Shown here: positions 35,550 through 42,842 of the stretch, one piece after another | Layout: the number at the start of each line of letters is the position of its first letter | Numbering within the stretch: the first letter of the stretch is position 1 | Assembly: GCA_965261065.1 (NCBI GenBank) | Contig: OZ253444.1 | Location: forward strand, 7,316,001 to 7,380,000 | Origin: JAKZVK01 sp965261065 | GTDB taxonomy: Bacteria; Acidobacteriota; Terriglobia; Bryobacterales; UBA6623 | Length of the DNA: 64,000 nucleotides | Direction of reading: 5' to 3' | The notes under the pieces: model-generated | What the model was told of the DNA's origin: nothing | The model's input: the letters and a program-made list of their open reading frames with translations, nothing else | Database searches by the model: none | Position numbers and translations under genes: made by a program

Positions 35550-36740
35550 ATGCCCTATCGATCGATCCACGACCTCGACCTGCAAGGTCAGCGCGTCTTC
35601 TTGCGCGTCGACTTTAACGTGCCGCTCGATGCCGAGGGCCGAACCATCACCAGCGACACGCGCATCCGCGCCGCGTTGCCCACGATTCAGTTGGCCCTCG
35701 ATAAGGGCGCGTCGCTGATCGTAGCCTCGCACCTGGGCCGCCCCAAAGGCAAGCCGAACCCGAAGATGAGCTTGCAGCCCGTGGCGGTGCGATTGGCGGA
35801 GCTGATCGAGCGGCCTGTCGCGATGGGCGCGGAGGCCGCTAGTGAGGCCGCCGCCACACAGGCCGCGGCGCTCTCACCCGGCCAGGTACTGCTGCTGGAG
35901 AACCTGCGCTTCCACCCCGGCGAAGAGGCCAACGATCCGCGGTTCGCCCAACGACTCGCATCACTGGGTGACGCTTATGTGAACGATGCGTTCGGCGCCG
36001 CACACCGCGCCCACACCTCGACCGCCGGCATGGTCCCGCTCGTTGGCCAAAGCGCCGCGGGGCTGCTGATGCAGAAGGAGCTCAAGTACCTCACCATGGC
36101 CGTCGAGCAGTCCGCGCATCCGTATCTCGCCATCATCGGCGGCGCCAAGATCTCGGGCAAGATCGACGTGATCCGAAATCTGCTTCGCATCGCTGACCGC
36201 GTTCTGATCGGCGGCGCGATGACCTACACCTTTCTCAAGTCGCAGGGCGTGCCGGTGGGCGACAGTCTCGTAGAGGACGACAAGGTCGAGTTAGCCTCCG
36301 CCTTGCTGGCCGACGCGGGCGAGCGGCTCCTACTGCCGGCCGATCATCTCGTCGCCGACGACCTCAGCACCGACGCCGCCGCCAAGAGTGTCGACGGATC
36401 CGCCGAGCCGATTCCCACGGGGTGGAAAGGCGTCGACATCGGCCCGAAAACAATCGCCGCCTACTGGGCCGAGGCCGAGCGAGCCAGGATGATCGTGTGG
36501 AACGGGCCGATGGGCGTCTTCGAGATTGAGCCCTTCGCGCAAGGCACCATCGAGGTCGCCAAGGCGGTTGCCGCCTCGCAGGCTACCAGTATCGTCGGCG
36601 GGGGCGACTCGGAGAAAGCGCTCCAAACCGCCGGGGTCGCCGACCGCATTACGCACATCTCGACCGGCGGCGGCGCCTCCCTCGAATTCCTTGCCGGCGA
36701 GAAACTACCGGGAGTCGAAGCGCTCGGTGGCCTGAACTAG
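35550..36740 (+). CDS. pgk: Phosphoglycerate kinase
   Basis: 396 aa, normal length. RVFLRVDFNVPL near the N-terminus, SHLGRPKGKPNPKMSL, ENLRFHPGEEAND, the hinge/C-domain block IIGGAKISGKIDVI, WNGPMGVFEIEPFAQGT, and GGGDSEKAL with TGGGASLEFLAGEKLPGVEAL at the end. Catalyses ATP formation from 1,3-bisphosphoglycerate. ATG 35550 was chosen over an earlier in-frame codon (35445) because the extra 35 residues are low-complexity and outside the family. It follows gap in one transcription unit. Confidence 0.96.
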   Translation: MPYRSIHDLDLQGQRVFLRVDFNVPLDAEGRTITSDTRIRAALPTIQLALDKGASLIVASHLGRPKGKPNPKMSLQPVAVRLAELIERPVAMGAEAASEAAATQAAALSPGQVLLLENLRFHPGEEANDPRFAQRLASLGDAYVNDAFGAAHRAHTSTAGMVPLVGQSAAGLLMQKELKYLTMAVEQSAHPYLAIIGGAKISGKIDVIRNLLRIADRVLIGGAMTYTFLKSQGVPVGDSLVEDDKVELASALLADAGERLLLPADHLVADDLSTDAAAKSVDGSAEPIPTGWKGVDIGPKTIAAYWAEAERARMIVWNGPMGVFEIEPFAQGTIEVAKAVAASQATSIVGGGDSEKALQTAGVADRITHISTGGGASLEFLAGEKLPGVEALGGLN

Positions 36741-36763
36741 CCCAGCCGGACGGGCCCGGGCCC

Positions 36764-37276
36764 CTAAGAGTCGAAGGCGGCCAACGCGACATCCTGCGCA
36801 TCGCCGAGCGCCGATTGCGCCGCGTCGCTGATGCGGTCCATCAAGGCCAGCAGCTCCAAAGCATCCAGGCGGGGGGAGATGCGGTTGTGGCTGAGGTGCC
36901 GCACCCAAAGCGATGCGTAGAGGCCATAGAAGGAAAACAGCTCGCGGAAAATGAGGCCCCCAAAATCCGGATCCTGAATGTAGGGCGCCAGGAGCCGGCA
37001 TAGCGACCACGTACGCAGGAAGTCGTTCTTCGTAGAGCGGAGATGCCGGCGCAAGAGCTTGCGGCGAGCCTTGGCGAATCGTCCACGTACAGCCGAGCCG
37101 TCGTCGCGGCGCAGCAGTCTCCCGATCACTTGGAAGCGCTTGGGGTCCGGCGCTTGGTTGGCGAGCGCCGAGCCCTCCTCGAGCTTCGGCGTCGCGCGCG
37201 AAAGGCACAGTAACTCCAGGGCCAGCCCCACGGCCATCACGAGCACGAGTGCAAACAATATGATGGGTATAGTCAC
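36764..37276 (-). CDS. Small membrane-anchored protein, downstream partner of GGDEF/EAL gene
   Basis: 170 aa. It has one N-terminal transmembrane helix (IPIILFALVLVMAVGLALELL), then a basic helical region (RFAKARRKLLRRHLRSTKNDFLR) and a helical C-terminus. The family is not recognised. Its ATG overlaps the stop of the GGDEF/EAL gene by 4 nt (ATGA), the usual sign of translational coupling, so it may be a partner or effector of that signalling protein. Confidence 0.65.
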   Translation of the reverse strand: MTIPIILFALVLVMAVGLALELLCLSRATPKLEEGSALANQAPDPKRFQVIGRLLRRDDGSAVRGRFAKARRKLLRRHLRSTKNDFLRTWSLCRLLAPYIQDPDFGGLIFRELFSFYGLYASLWVRHLSHNRISPRLDALELLALMDRISDAAQSALGDAQDVALAAFDS

Positions 37277-39747
37277 AGTTCGCGCACTCCAGTGCCGACT
37301 CCTACCGCCTCACCATTCGAGCCTTGCACGCGCTCCAGCAACGGCTCCCGCGCATCGCGGGCCAGAAGCTCGGAGAACACTGAAGCCTCGACGGCAGGGC
37401 TCAACAGATGTCCCTGTAGTTCGTGGCAGCCTCGATCCCTAAAGAACTCGAGCTGCCGTGTTGTTTCCACTCCCTCGCCGACCAGCTTCAAGCCGAGATT
37501 CTTGCCGAGGGCGATCAGCCCCGACGCCAAGGCGGCATCCAGCGGATCGCCCGCTACTTCCCGTAGCGATGGCTCGCCGATTTTCAGAGTGCTCACGGGC
37601 AGGCGACGCAAGTACATAAGCGAAGAACTCCCCGTTCCAAAGTGGTCGAGCGAGAAAGAAACGCCCTCCGAGCACAGCTCGACGAGCGGCTTCAACAGTT
37701 CGTCCGGGCTCTCCGCCAGCCCGCTTTCGGTCATCTCCAGTTGTAACGCGTGGGGTTCCAGGCCGGAGCTGCTCAATGCCTGAGAAACGACACTCCGCAG
37801 ATTACCGAACGTACATTGCCGTAGCGAGACGTTCACCGCGAGACGAACCGGTGGCAGCCCGTCACTCTTCCAAGCGGCGACCTGATGGCACGCGTGTTCG
37901 AGCACCCACTCGCCGATCGGATTGATCAGCCCGATCTCCTCCGCGACTCCGATGAACTCATCGGGCAAGAGAAGACCGCGCTCCGGATGCTCCCAGCGCA
38001 CCAGAGCTTCGCACCCCGAGATGCGGCCGGTCTCCAGCGAGACGATCGGCTGATAGTGCAACACGAACTCGTCGCGGTGCAGCGCCTGACGCAGCAAGCG
38101 CTCACAAGAGATCCTCTGTACCGAGTGGGCCTGCATGTGCTCGTCGAACACCTTGCAGCGTCCCTTGCCGGCCGCCTTGGCGCGATACATCGCCGTATCG
38201 GCTTCGCGAATGAGGCGATCGGCCGTCCTGCCCTGATGCGTGGCCAAAGCGATGCCGATGCTCACCGTCACAAACACTTCCGTGCCGACCACCACAATCG
38301 CGTGGGAAAGCGCCTCTTGGATGCGGTCGGCGACACGAATCACGTCGTCGGTCTGGTTTACGTCTTGAATCGCGATCGCGAACTCGTCGCCGCCCAGTCG
38401 TGCCAAGCGATCGGCCGGCCGGAGCACGCCTCGAATCCTCTCGGCAACCGCGACCAGGAACTGATCGCCGGCATGGTGCCCCAAGCTGTCGTTCACGTTC
38501 TTGAAGTAATCAAGGTCCAGGAACAGGAGCGCGAAGTTACGGTCTGATTCCTTCTTGTCGTTGACCAGCCGGTCGAGTTCGCGCAAGAAGGCAGTTCGGT
38601 TCGAGAGCCCGGTGAGGGAGTCGTGCAGCGCCTCGCGCACAAGCTTCAACTCCGCCCTCTTCCGCGAGGTAATGTCGGTCTGCGACCCGGCAATGCGAAC
38701 GACCTTGCCGTTCGAGTCGCGCACCGATACGCCCCGCCCCAGCATCCAGTGGTAGACACCGTCACGGAGGCGCATGCGGTATTCGGCCTTGAAGTGCGGG
38801 GTGCGGCCCTGTAAATGATCACTAAGCGCGTTGTCGAATCGGTCGCGATCGTCCACGTGAATACGATCGAGCCACTCCGCCGGACGATCGCCGATCTCAT
38901 GCTCGCCGTAGCCCAGGGTCGCCCTCCAGCGGGCTGAGAAGAAAACCGTGTCCGTTTCGAGGTCCCAATCCCAGAGTCCGTCGTTCGCGGCCCGGGCAGC
39001 CAGGGCGTAGCGCTCCTCGCTGCGGCGCAGCGCCTCCTCGGTCTGCTTTCTTTCAGAGATGTCACGGATAATGACAGTCCACTGCGGCGGATCGCCGAAG
39101 CGCATGTGGCTGACCGTCAGCTCGGCTGGGAAGCGCTGGCCATCCCTGCGCTGTCCGACTACTTCTACGGTCTTGACGGCCGCGGGCTCGATCTCGTCGG
39201 GCTCGCTGCCATCAGGCTTCTCGTCATTGGAAACGGCGGCCTGCACGGTTTGCTCCGGCAACCAGCCATCGACGAGTTCCTGAATCGGGAGCCCTTCGAG
39301 TGCATCCGCCCCGTGTCCGAACAGCCGCTGCGCCCCGGGGTTGGACGAAGTCACCGCGCCTTCCGAATCGAAGGTAATGATGCCTTCGGGAGCGTAATCG
39401 AGCACGGCGCGCATTCGCGCCTCGCTCTCGCGCACGCGGCGCGTCATCAACTCCGACACCGCGAGCGCCTTGGCGCGTGTCGACGCCATCATAAGCGCGA
39501 TGTCAAACAGCAACACGCTCACCGCAAGTCCACCGATCAGCACCTGCAGCGGATAGTCGCCGGCCGTTGCGACGCTGGGCGACGAGGCGCCGTTTTCGAC
39601 CCTCTGCGGGCCAACGACGTAACACTCCGCCGCGTACCATGCGCCGAGAGTCGCAAGCAGCGACAGCCCAAGCACGACCCACGGCGCCACGCTCCGGTGC
39701 GATCGTCCCGCCTTGATCTCGCCCTCAACGTTGGTTCGAAGTTGCAT
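37273..39747 (-). CDS. Membrane PAS-PAS-GGDEF-EAL cyclic-di-GMP protein
   Basis: 824 aa from ATG 39747; the frame is open to 39894, but the extra 49 residues abut the IS630 element. Two transmembrane helices (about 23-41 and 69-90), two PAS domains (about 115-230 and 245-375), GGDEF with intact RLGGDEFAI near 451, and an EAL domain with EALVRW near 577. The diguanylate cyclase site is intact. In the EAL part the usual DDFGTG reads DHFGTG and the KID motif reads KIG, so phosphodiesterase activity is doubtful. The EAL half may act as a c-di-GMP sensor. The IS630 element ends 112 bp upstream. Confidence 0.86.
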   Translation of the reverse strand: MQLRTNVEGEIKAGRSHRSVAPWVVLGLSLLATLGAWYAAECYVVGPQRVENGASSPSVATAGDYPLQVLIGGLAVSVLLFDIALMMASTRAKALAVSELMTRRVRESEARMRAVLDYAPEGIITFDSEGAVTSSNPGAQRLFGHGADALEGLPIQELVDGWLPEQTVQAAVSNDEKPDGSEPDEIEPAAVKTVEVVGQRRDGQRFPAELTVSHMRFGDPPQWTVIIRDISERKQTEEALRRSEERYALAARAANDGLWDWDLETDTVFFSARWRATLGYGEHEIGDRPAEWLDRIHVDDRDRFDNALSDHLQGRTPHFKAEYRMRLRDGVYHWMLGRGVSVRDSNGKVVRIAGSQTDITSRKRAELKLVREALHDSLTGLSNRTAFLRELDRLVNDKKESDRNFALLFLDLDYFKNVNDSLGHHAGDQFLVAVAERIRGVLRPADRLARLGGDEFAIAIQDVNQTDDVIRVADRIQEALSHAIVVVGTEVFVTVSIGIALATHQGRTADRLIREADTAMYRAKAAGKGRCKVFDEHMQAHSVQRISCERLLRQALHRDEFVLHYQPIVSLETGRISGCEALVRWEHPERGLLLPDEFIGVAEEIGLINPIGEWVLEHACHQVAAWKSDGLPPVRLAVNVSLRQCTFGNLRSVVSQALSSSGLEPHALQLEMTESGLAESPDELLKPLVELCSEGVSFSLDHFGTGSSSLMYLRRLPVSTLKIGEPSLREVAGDPLDAALASGLIALGKNLGLKLVGEGVETTRQLEFFRDRGCHELQGHLLSPAVEASVFSELLARDAREPLLERVQGSNGEAVGVGTGVREL

Positions 39748-39881
39748 GTAGCGGTTGGCTTCGCCTGCCGGACGCGAGTCCACCCTCACACGCGCGTCGG
39801 GAGTACGCACGACAGTCCGGCGAAGAGTCCGCCGTAGACTATTCTGCAACTCTGGTCTATTGAGTCCCGCATAATATCCCG

Positions 39882-40373
39882 TCACTCGAAGCAAAGAGAA
39901 GACTGTTTCCAGAAGGCCGTGATCAAACGCGGTTTGCGGTGCATGCGGCGGAGTGCCTTGCGGGCCCGCTCGTTCAGCTCGCCGTAGTCCTTCGGACAGA
40001 CGTTCGGCAACTCGTGCTGCTTCCAGTAAGCCCAGATGTATTCCACCGGATTCAACTCCGGCGCATAGGGTGGCAAGTACTCGGTTGCGATGTGGCCTTC
40101 GGAGAGTTGGATGAACTCTTGCACCAGGCGGCTACGGTGCGCCGGCAGCCGGTCCCAGACGATCAGCAGCGGCCGATCGATATGACGTACCAACGCCTTG
40201 AGAAAGTCGATCACTTGCTCTTTGCCGATCGCACCGGGATAGAGCCGAAAGTAGAAGTTACGCAGCGTCAGCCCCGCCGAGACGGAAAGCTTCTCCCAAT
40301 TGAAGTTAAACTGCAGCACCGGTGTTTGGCCGCGTGGCGCCCAGGTGCGGCAGCGATGCGGCTTCTGACTCAA
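39882..40373 (-). CDS. IS630 transposase, C-terminal DDE frame
   Basis: 163 aa, including LIVWDRLPAHRS (second Asp) and YLPPYAPELNPVEYIWAYWK (Glu), classic IS630. The frame is open upstream and there reads KKAQNEGRTLVFIDESGLS, which supplies the first Asp. That continuation starts at an A7 run shared with the N-terminal frame, so the active protein probably comes from slippage there. Confidence 0.85.
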   Translation of the reverse strand: MSQKPHRCRTWAPRGQTPVLQFNFNWEKLSVSAGLTLRNFYFRLYPGAIGKEQVIDFLKALVRHIDRPLLIVWDRLPAHRSRLVQEFIQLSEGHIATEYLPPYAPELNPVEYIWAYWKQHELPNVCPKDYGELNERARKALRRMHRKPRLITAFWKQSSLCFE

Positions 40374-40896
40374 TCCGCTTTCGTCGATGAAGACGAGCGT
40401 ACGGCCTTCGTTTTGGGCTTTTTTTAATGCGCGTCCAGGTCTTGCGCTTCCAGGTGCGGATCTGCTCTTCGTTGCGCTCGCGCGCCTTTCCGACCGGGCG
40501 TTGCGGGCTCCAGTCGAGCGCTCGCAGGATCTTCCAGACGTGGCCTTCGTGGTAGTCGACCCCGAACTCGTCTCCGATCAGCCGAGCCACCCGCGGACAG
40601 CTCCACAGGGGCGTGGGGAAGCCGTGGGCTTGCGGGCCTTCCAGCAACAGCGACGTCAGGCGTTCGCGTTGTGCGGCATCGAGGAGCGGCTTGCGTCCGG
40701 CGCGCCCGGCCTGGCGGAGTCCGGCCGCACCCTGCTCGCGGTATTGCCGCCGCCACGCACTGACGGTTTGGCGAGCGACTTTCAGCCGTCTTGCCGTCTC
40801 GGACTGATTGTGGCCTTGGTGGAGCAGCCGCATCGCTTCGAAACGGCGCTTCTCCAGGGCCTTGAAATCCCGCTTCACACCTTTGGGGTTGCCCAT
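40306..40896 (-). CDS. IS630 transposase, N-terminal helix-turn-helix frame
   Basis: 196 aa from ATG 40896 (an upstream codon at 40923 is less likely). Helix-turn-helix FEAMRLLHQGHNQSETARRLKVARQTVSAWRR region, linker, then a winged-helix block CPRVARLIGDEFGVDYHEGHVWKILR. After IKK the residues become unnatural (SPKRRPYARLHRRK), where the A7 run lies (T7 at about 40419-40425 on the plus strand). The net shift to the DDE frame is +1 (or -2). Confidence 0.8.
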   Translation of the reverse strand: MGNPKGVKRDFKALEKRRFEAMRLLHQGHNQSETARRLKVARQTVSAWRRQYREQGAAGLRQAGRAGRKPLLDAAQRERLTSLLLEGPQAHGFPTPLWSCPRVARLIGDEFGVDYHEGHVWKILRALDWSPQRPVGKARERNEEQIRTWKRKTWTRIKKSPKRRPYARLHRRKRIESEAASLPHLGATRPNTGAAV

Positions 40897-40954
40897 ACAT
40901 ATATAGATGCTCCAAACTATCAAAAAGTGTCATAATAATTTGCGGGATTCAATA

Positions 40955-41374
40955 GAACTGCTGAATAAGCACGAGCCGGTAATGCCTGAAAAGACCTTGC
41001 TTAATGCGCCTAAGGCATTCTTCGTAAACCCAGGGTGGTAGCCCGACGAGTTTTCAGCGCCCGTGAGCAAACAGAGTCCCACCCACGGAGGTGCGGTCAA
41101 GGCCGCTGGGAGTACCCTACGAACCATCCGGTGCTTTGAGCCGGGCTCGCACCGGGCCAGCAATGCTTGCGGATCGATCCCGCGATCGAGATGCTGCACT
41201 CGGCCAGTGGAATCGAGCGGTCCGACGTACAGGCTTCCTGGTACGGGCTTCCGGGCAGCCGGCGTCGAAGGCGAGAGCCGCACCCGCCGTTCGACCTTAT
41301 GGTGAGGACCAACACTCGCGGCCGCGGGTCCTCGGCGGTGTCGTTTCGATTGGGTCCGTTTGCGAGTCTGTCGA
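40955..41374. other. Unexplained gap between IS630 and bioA
   Basis: 420 bp. An open frame on the minus strand (about 40930-41283, 117 codons) and one on the plus strand (41063-41305) cover it, but neither translation looks like a known protein. Possible remnant of a mobile element, decayed gene or structured RNA. No bioA promoter is expected here, since bioA reads away on the minus strand and ends at 41375. Confidence 0.4.
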
Positions 41375-42721
41375 CTAGATGGAGCGGATCACCTCGTCGA
41401 TTTGCTCCAGGGCCCAGGCAGTTTCGGAATCCGTGATGACATACGGCGGCATGAAGTAGAGCACGTTCCCCAACGGCCGCAGGAGCAGCCCGCGCGCGAG
41501 AAACTCCGCGTATAGTTTGGGCCCGATGGAGGCCAGATAGCCGCTGGTGGATTTGCTCTGTTCGCGCGCAACGAGTTCGACAATCCCCACGCCGCCGATG
41601 ACGCGAACGTCGCCGACGCTGGACAAGTCCGCCAAGGGTTCGAGGCCCGATCGCAAACGTTGCTCCAGGGTTGCCACCCGCTGCAGCGTGCCTTCGGTCC
41701 GGAACAGATCAAGGCTCGCCAGCCCCACCGCGCAGCCCAACGGATTCGCGCTGTAGGAGTGGCCGTGGAAGAACGTCTTCCCGCGGTCGTCGCTCAAGAA
41801 GGCTTCGTAGACGTTGTCGGTAGCGGCCGTGACGGCAAGCGGCAGATAGCCGGCCGTCAGCGCTTTCGAGAGGCACAGGATGTCGGGGCTCACCGGCCCG
41901 TGCTCGCAGGCGAACATGCGGCCCGTGCGTCCGAACCCGGTTAGGACTTCGTCGGCAATCATCAAGGTGTTGGATTCATCGCACAGGTCCCGAACGCCCT
42001 GCAGAAACTCTTTCGGCCAGACGATCATGCCCCCGGCCGCCTGCAACATCGGCTCGACGATCACCGCCGCCACGCCGCCCTCTTGCTCGCGCAGCAGGCG
42101 TGCCAGATCGGCGAGGCAGTCGATCTGGCACGTCGATCGCTCGAGATCCAACGGGCAGCGGTAGCAGTAGGGGGCGTGGGCTCTCGCGACGCGAAACATC
42201 ATCGGCTCGAAGGCGCTGGTGAACACCGACTCGTCGCTCACCGACATCGCCCCGGCAGTATCGCCGTGGTAGGCGAACCGTAGTGCGACGAATGTGCGTC
42301 GCTCGGGCTCGTCGCGGTTCACCCAGTACTGGCGCGCCATCTTGAGCGCGGTCTCGACGGCGGTCGAGCCGTTGTCGGAGTAAAAGATGCGCGTGAGGCC
42401 CTCGGGCAACACCTCGGTCAACCGCTCAGCCAACGCTACCGCCGGGCGATGCGTAAAGCCTGCGAAGATCACGTGCTCCATCTCACGCGCCTGGGCCGCG
42501 AGGGCTTCGTTGAGCTTCGGGTGGCTGTGTCCGTGGATGTTGACCCACCAGGACGAGATGCCGTCGAGAATGCGCCGACCGTCGTCGGTGTACAGGTAGA
42601 CACCCTTCGCCGTGGCGATCGGGATCGGCGGCGGCGCCGTTTGCATCTGCGTGTAGGGATGCCAAACGCAGGCCTTGTCACGGGCCGCGATATCGTCAGG
42701 CGCAGGGGGAGTACGGCTCAC
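41375..42721 (-). CDS. bioA: Adenosylmethionine-8-amino-7-oxononanoate aminotransferase
   Basis: 448-aa class III PLP aminotransferase of biotin synthesis, converting KAPA to DAPA with S-adenosylmethionine as amino donor. BioA hallmarks are the N-terminal HPYTQMQTAPPPIPI, DGISSWWVNIHGHSHP, FYSDNGSTAVETALKMA, YHGDTAGAMSV, DEVLTGFGRTG, the PLP lysine in LCLSKALTAGYLPLA near residue 285, and FFHGHSYSANPLGCA. Length is typical. It stands alone; no other bio genes are in the window. The gap upstream (42722-42842) contains a perfect REP-like palindrome. Confidence 0.95.
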   Translation of the reverse strand: MSRTPPAPDDIAARDKACVWHPYTQMQTAPPPIPIATAKGVYLYTDDGRRILDGISSWWVNIHGHSHPKLNEALAAQAREMEHVIFAGFTHRPAVALAERLTEVLPEGLTRIFYSDNGSTAVETALKMARQYWVNRDEPERRTFVALRFAYHGDTAGAMSVSDESVFTSAFEPMMFRVARAHAPYCYRCPLDLERSTCQIDCLADLARLLREQEGGVAAVIVEPMLQAAGGMIVWPKEFLQGVRDLCDESNTLMIADEVLTGFGRTGRMFACEHGPVSPDILCLSKALTAGYLPLAVTAATDNVYEAFLSDDRGKTFFHGHSYSANPLGCAVGLASLDLFRTEGTLQRVATLEQRLRSGLEPLADLSSVGDVRVIGGVGIVELVAREQSKSTSGYLASIGPKLYAEFLARGLLLRPLGNVLYFMPPYVITDSETAWALEQIDEVIRSI

Positions 42722-42800
42722 TTCGAGATTGTGACAGTTTCCGCTACTTGCGGTTCCGGCGCGCGGGGAGCAGAGCCATGGCTAACACCATTCGCGCCTC

Positions 42801-42820
42801 GGGCACGGCATGCCGTGCCC
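42801..42820. repeat. REP-like palindrome, copy 4
   Basis: Identical 20-bp perfect palindrome to 1019-1038, again followed by CTACAT. It lies between bioA and the M14 peptidase gene. Confidence 0.85.
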
Positions 42821-42842
42821 CTACATTTTACAGGCGGGTTTG

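Larger units (their letters stand above)
39860..40952 (-). mobile_element. IS630-family insertion sequence
   Basis: 1093 bp. Inverted ends TTGAGTCCCGCA and (reverse complement) TTGAATCCCGCA extend about 28 bp with mismatches. It is flanked by TA at 39858-39859 and 40953-40954, the target duplication expected of IS630. It sits upstream of the GGDEF/EAL gene on the same strand and could alter its expression. Confidence 0.9.
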
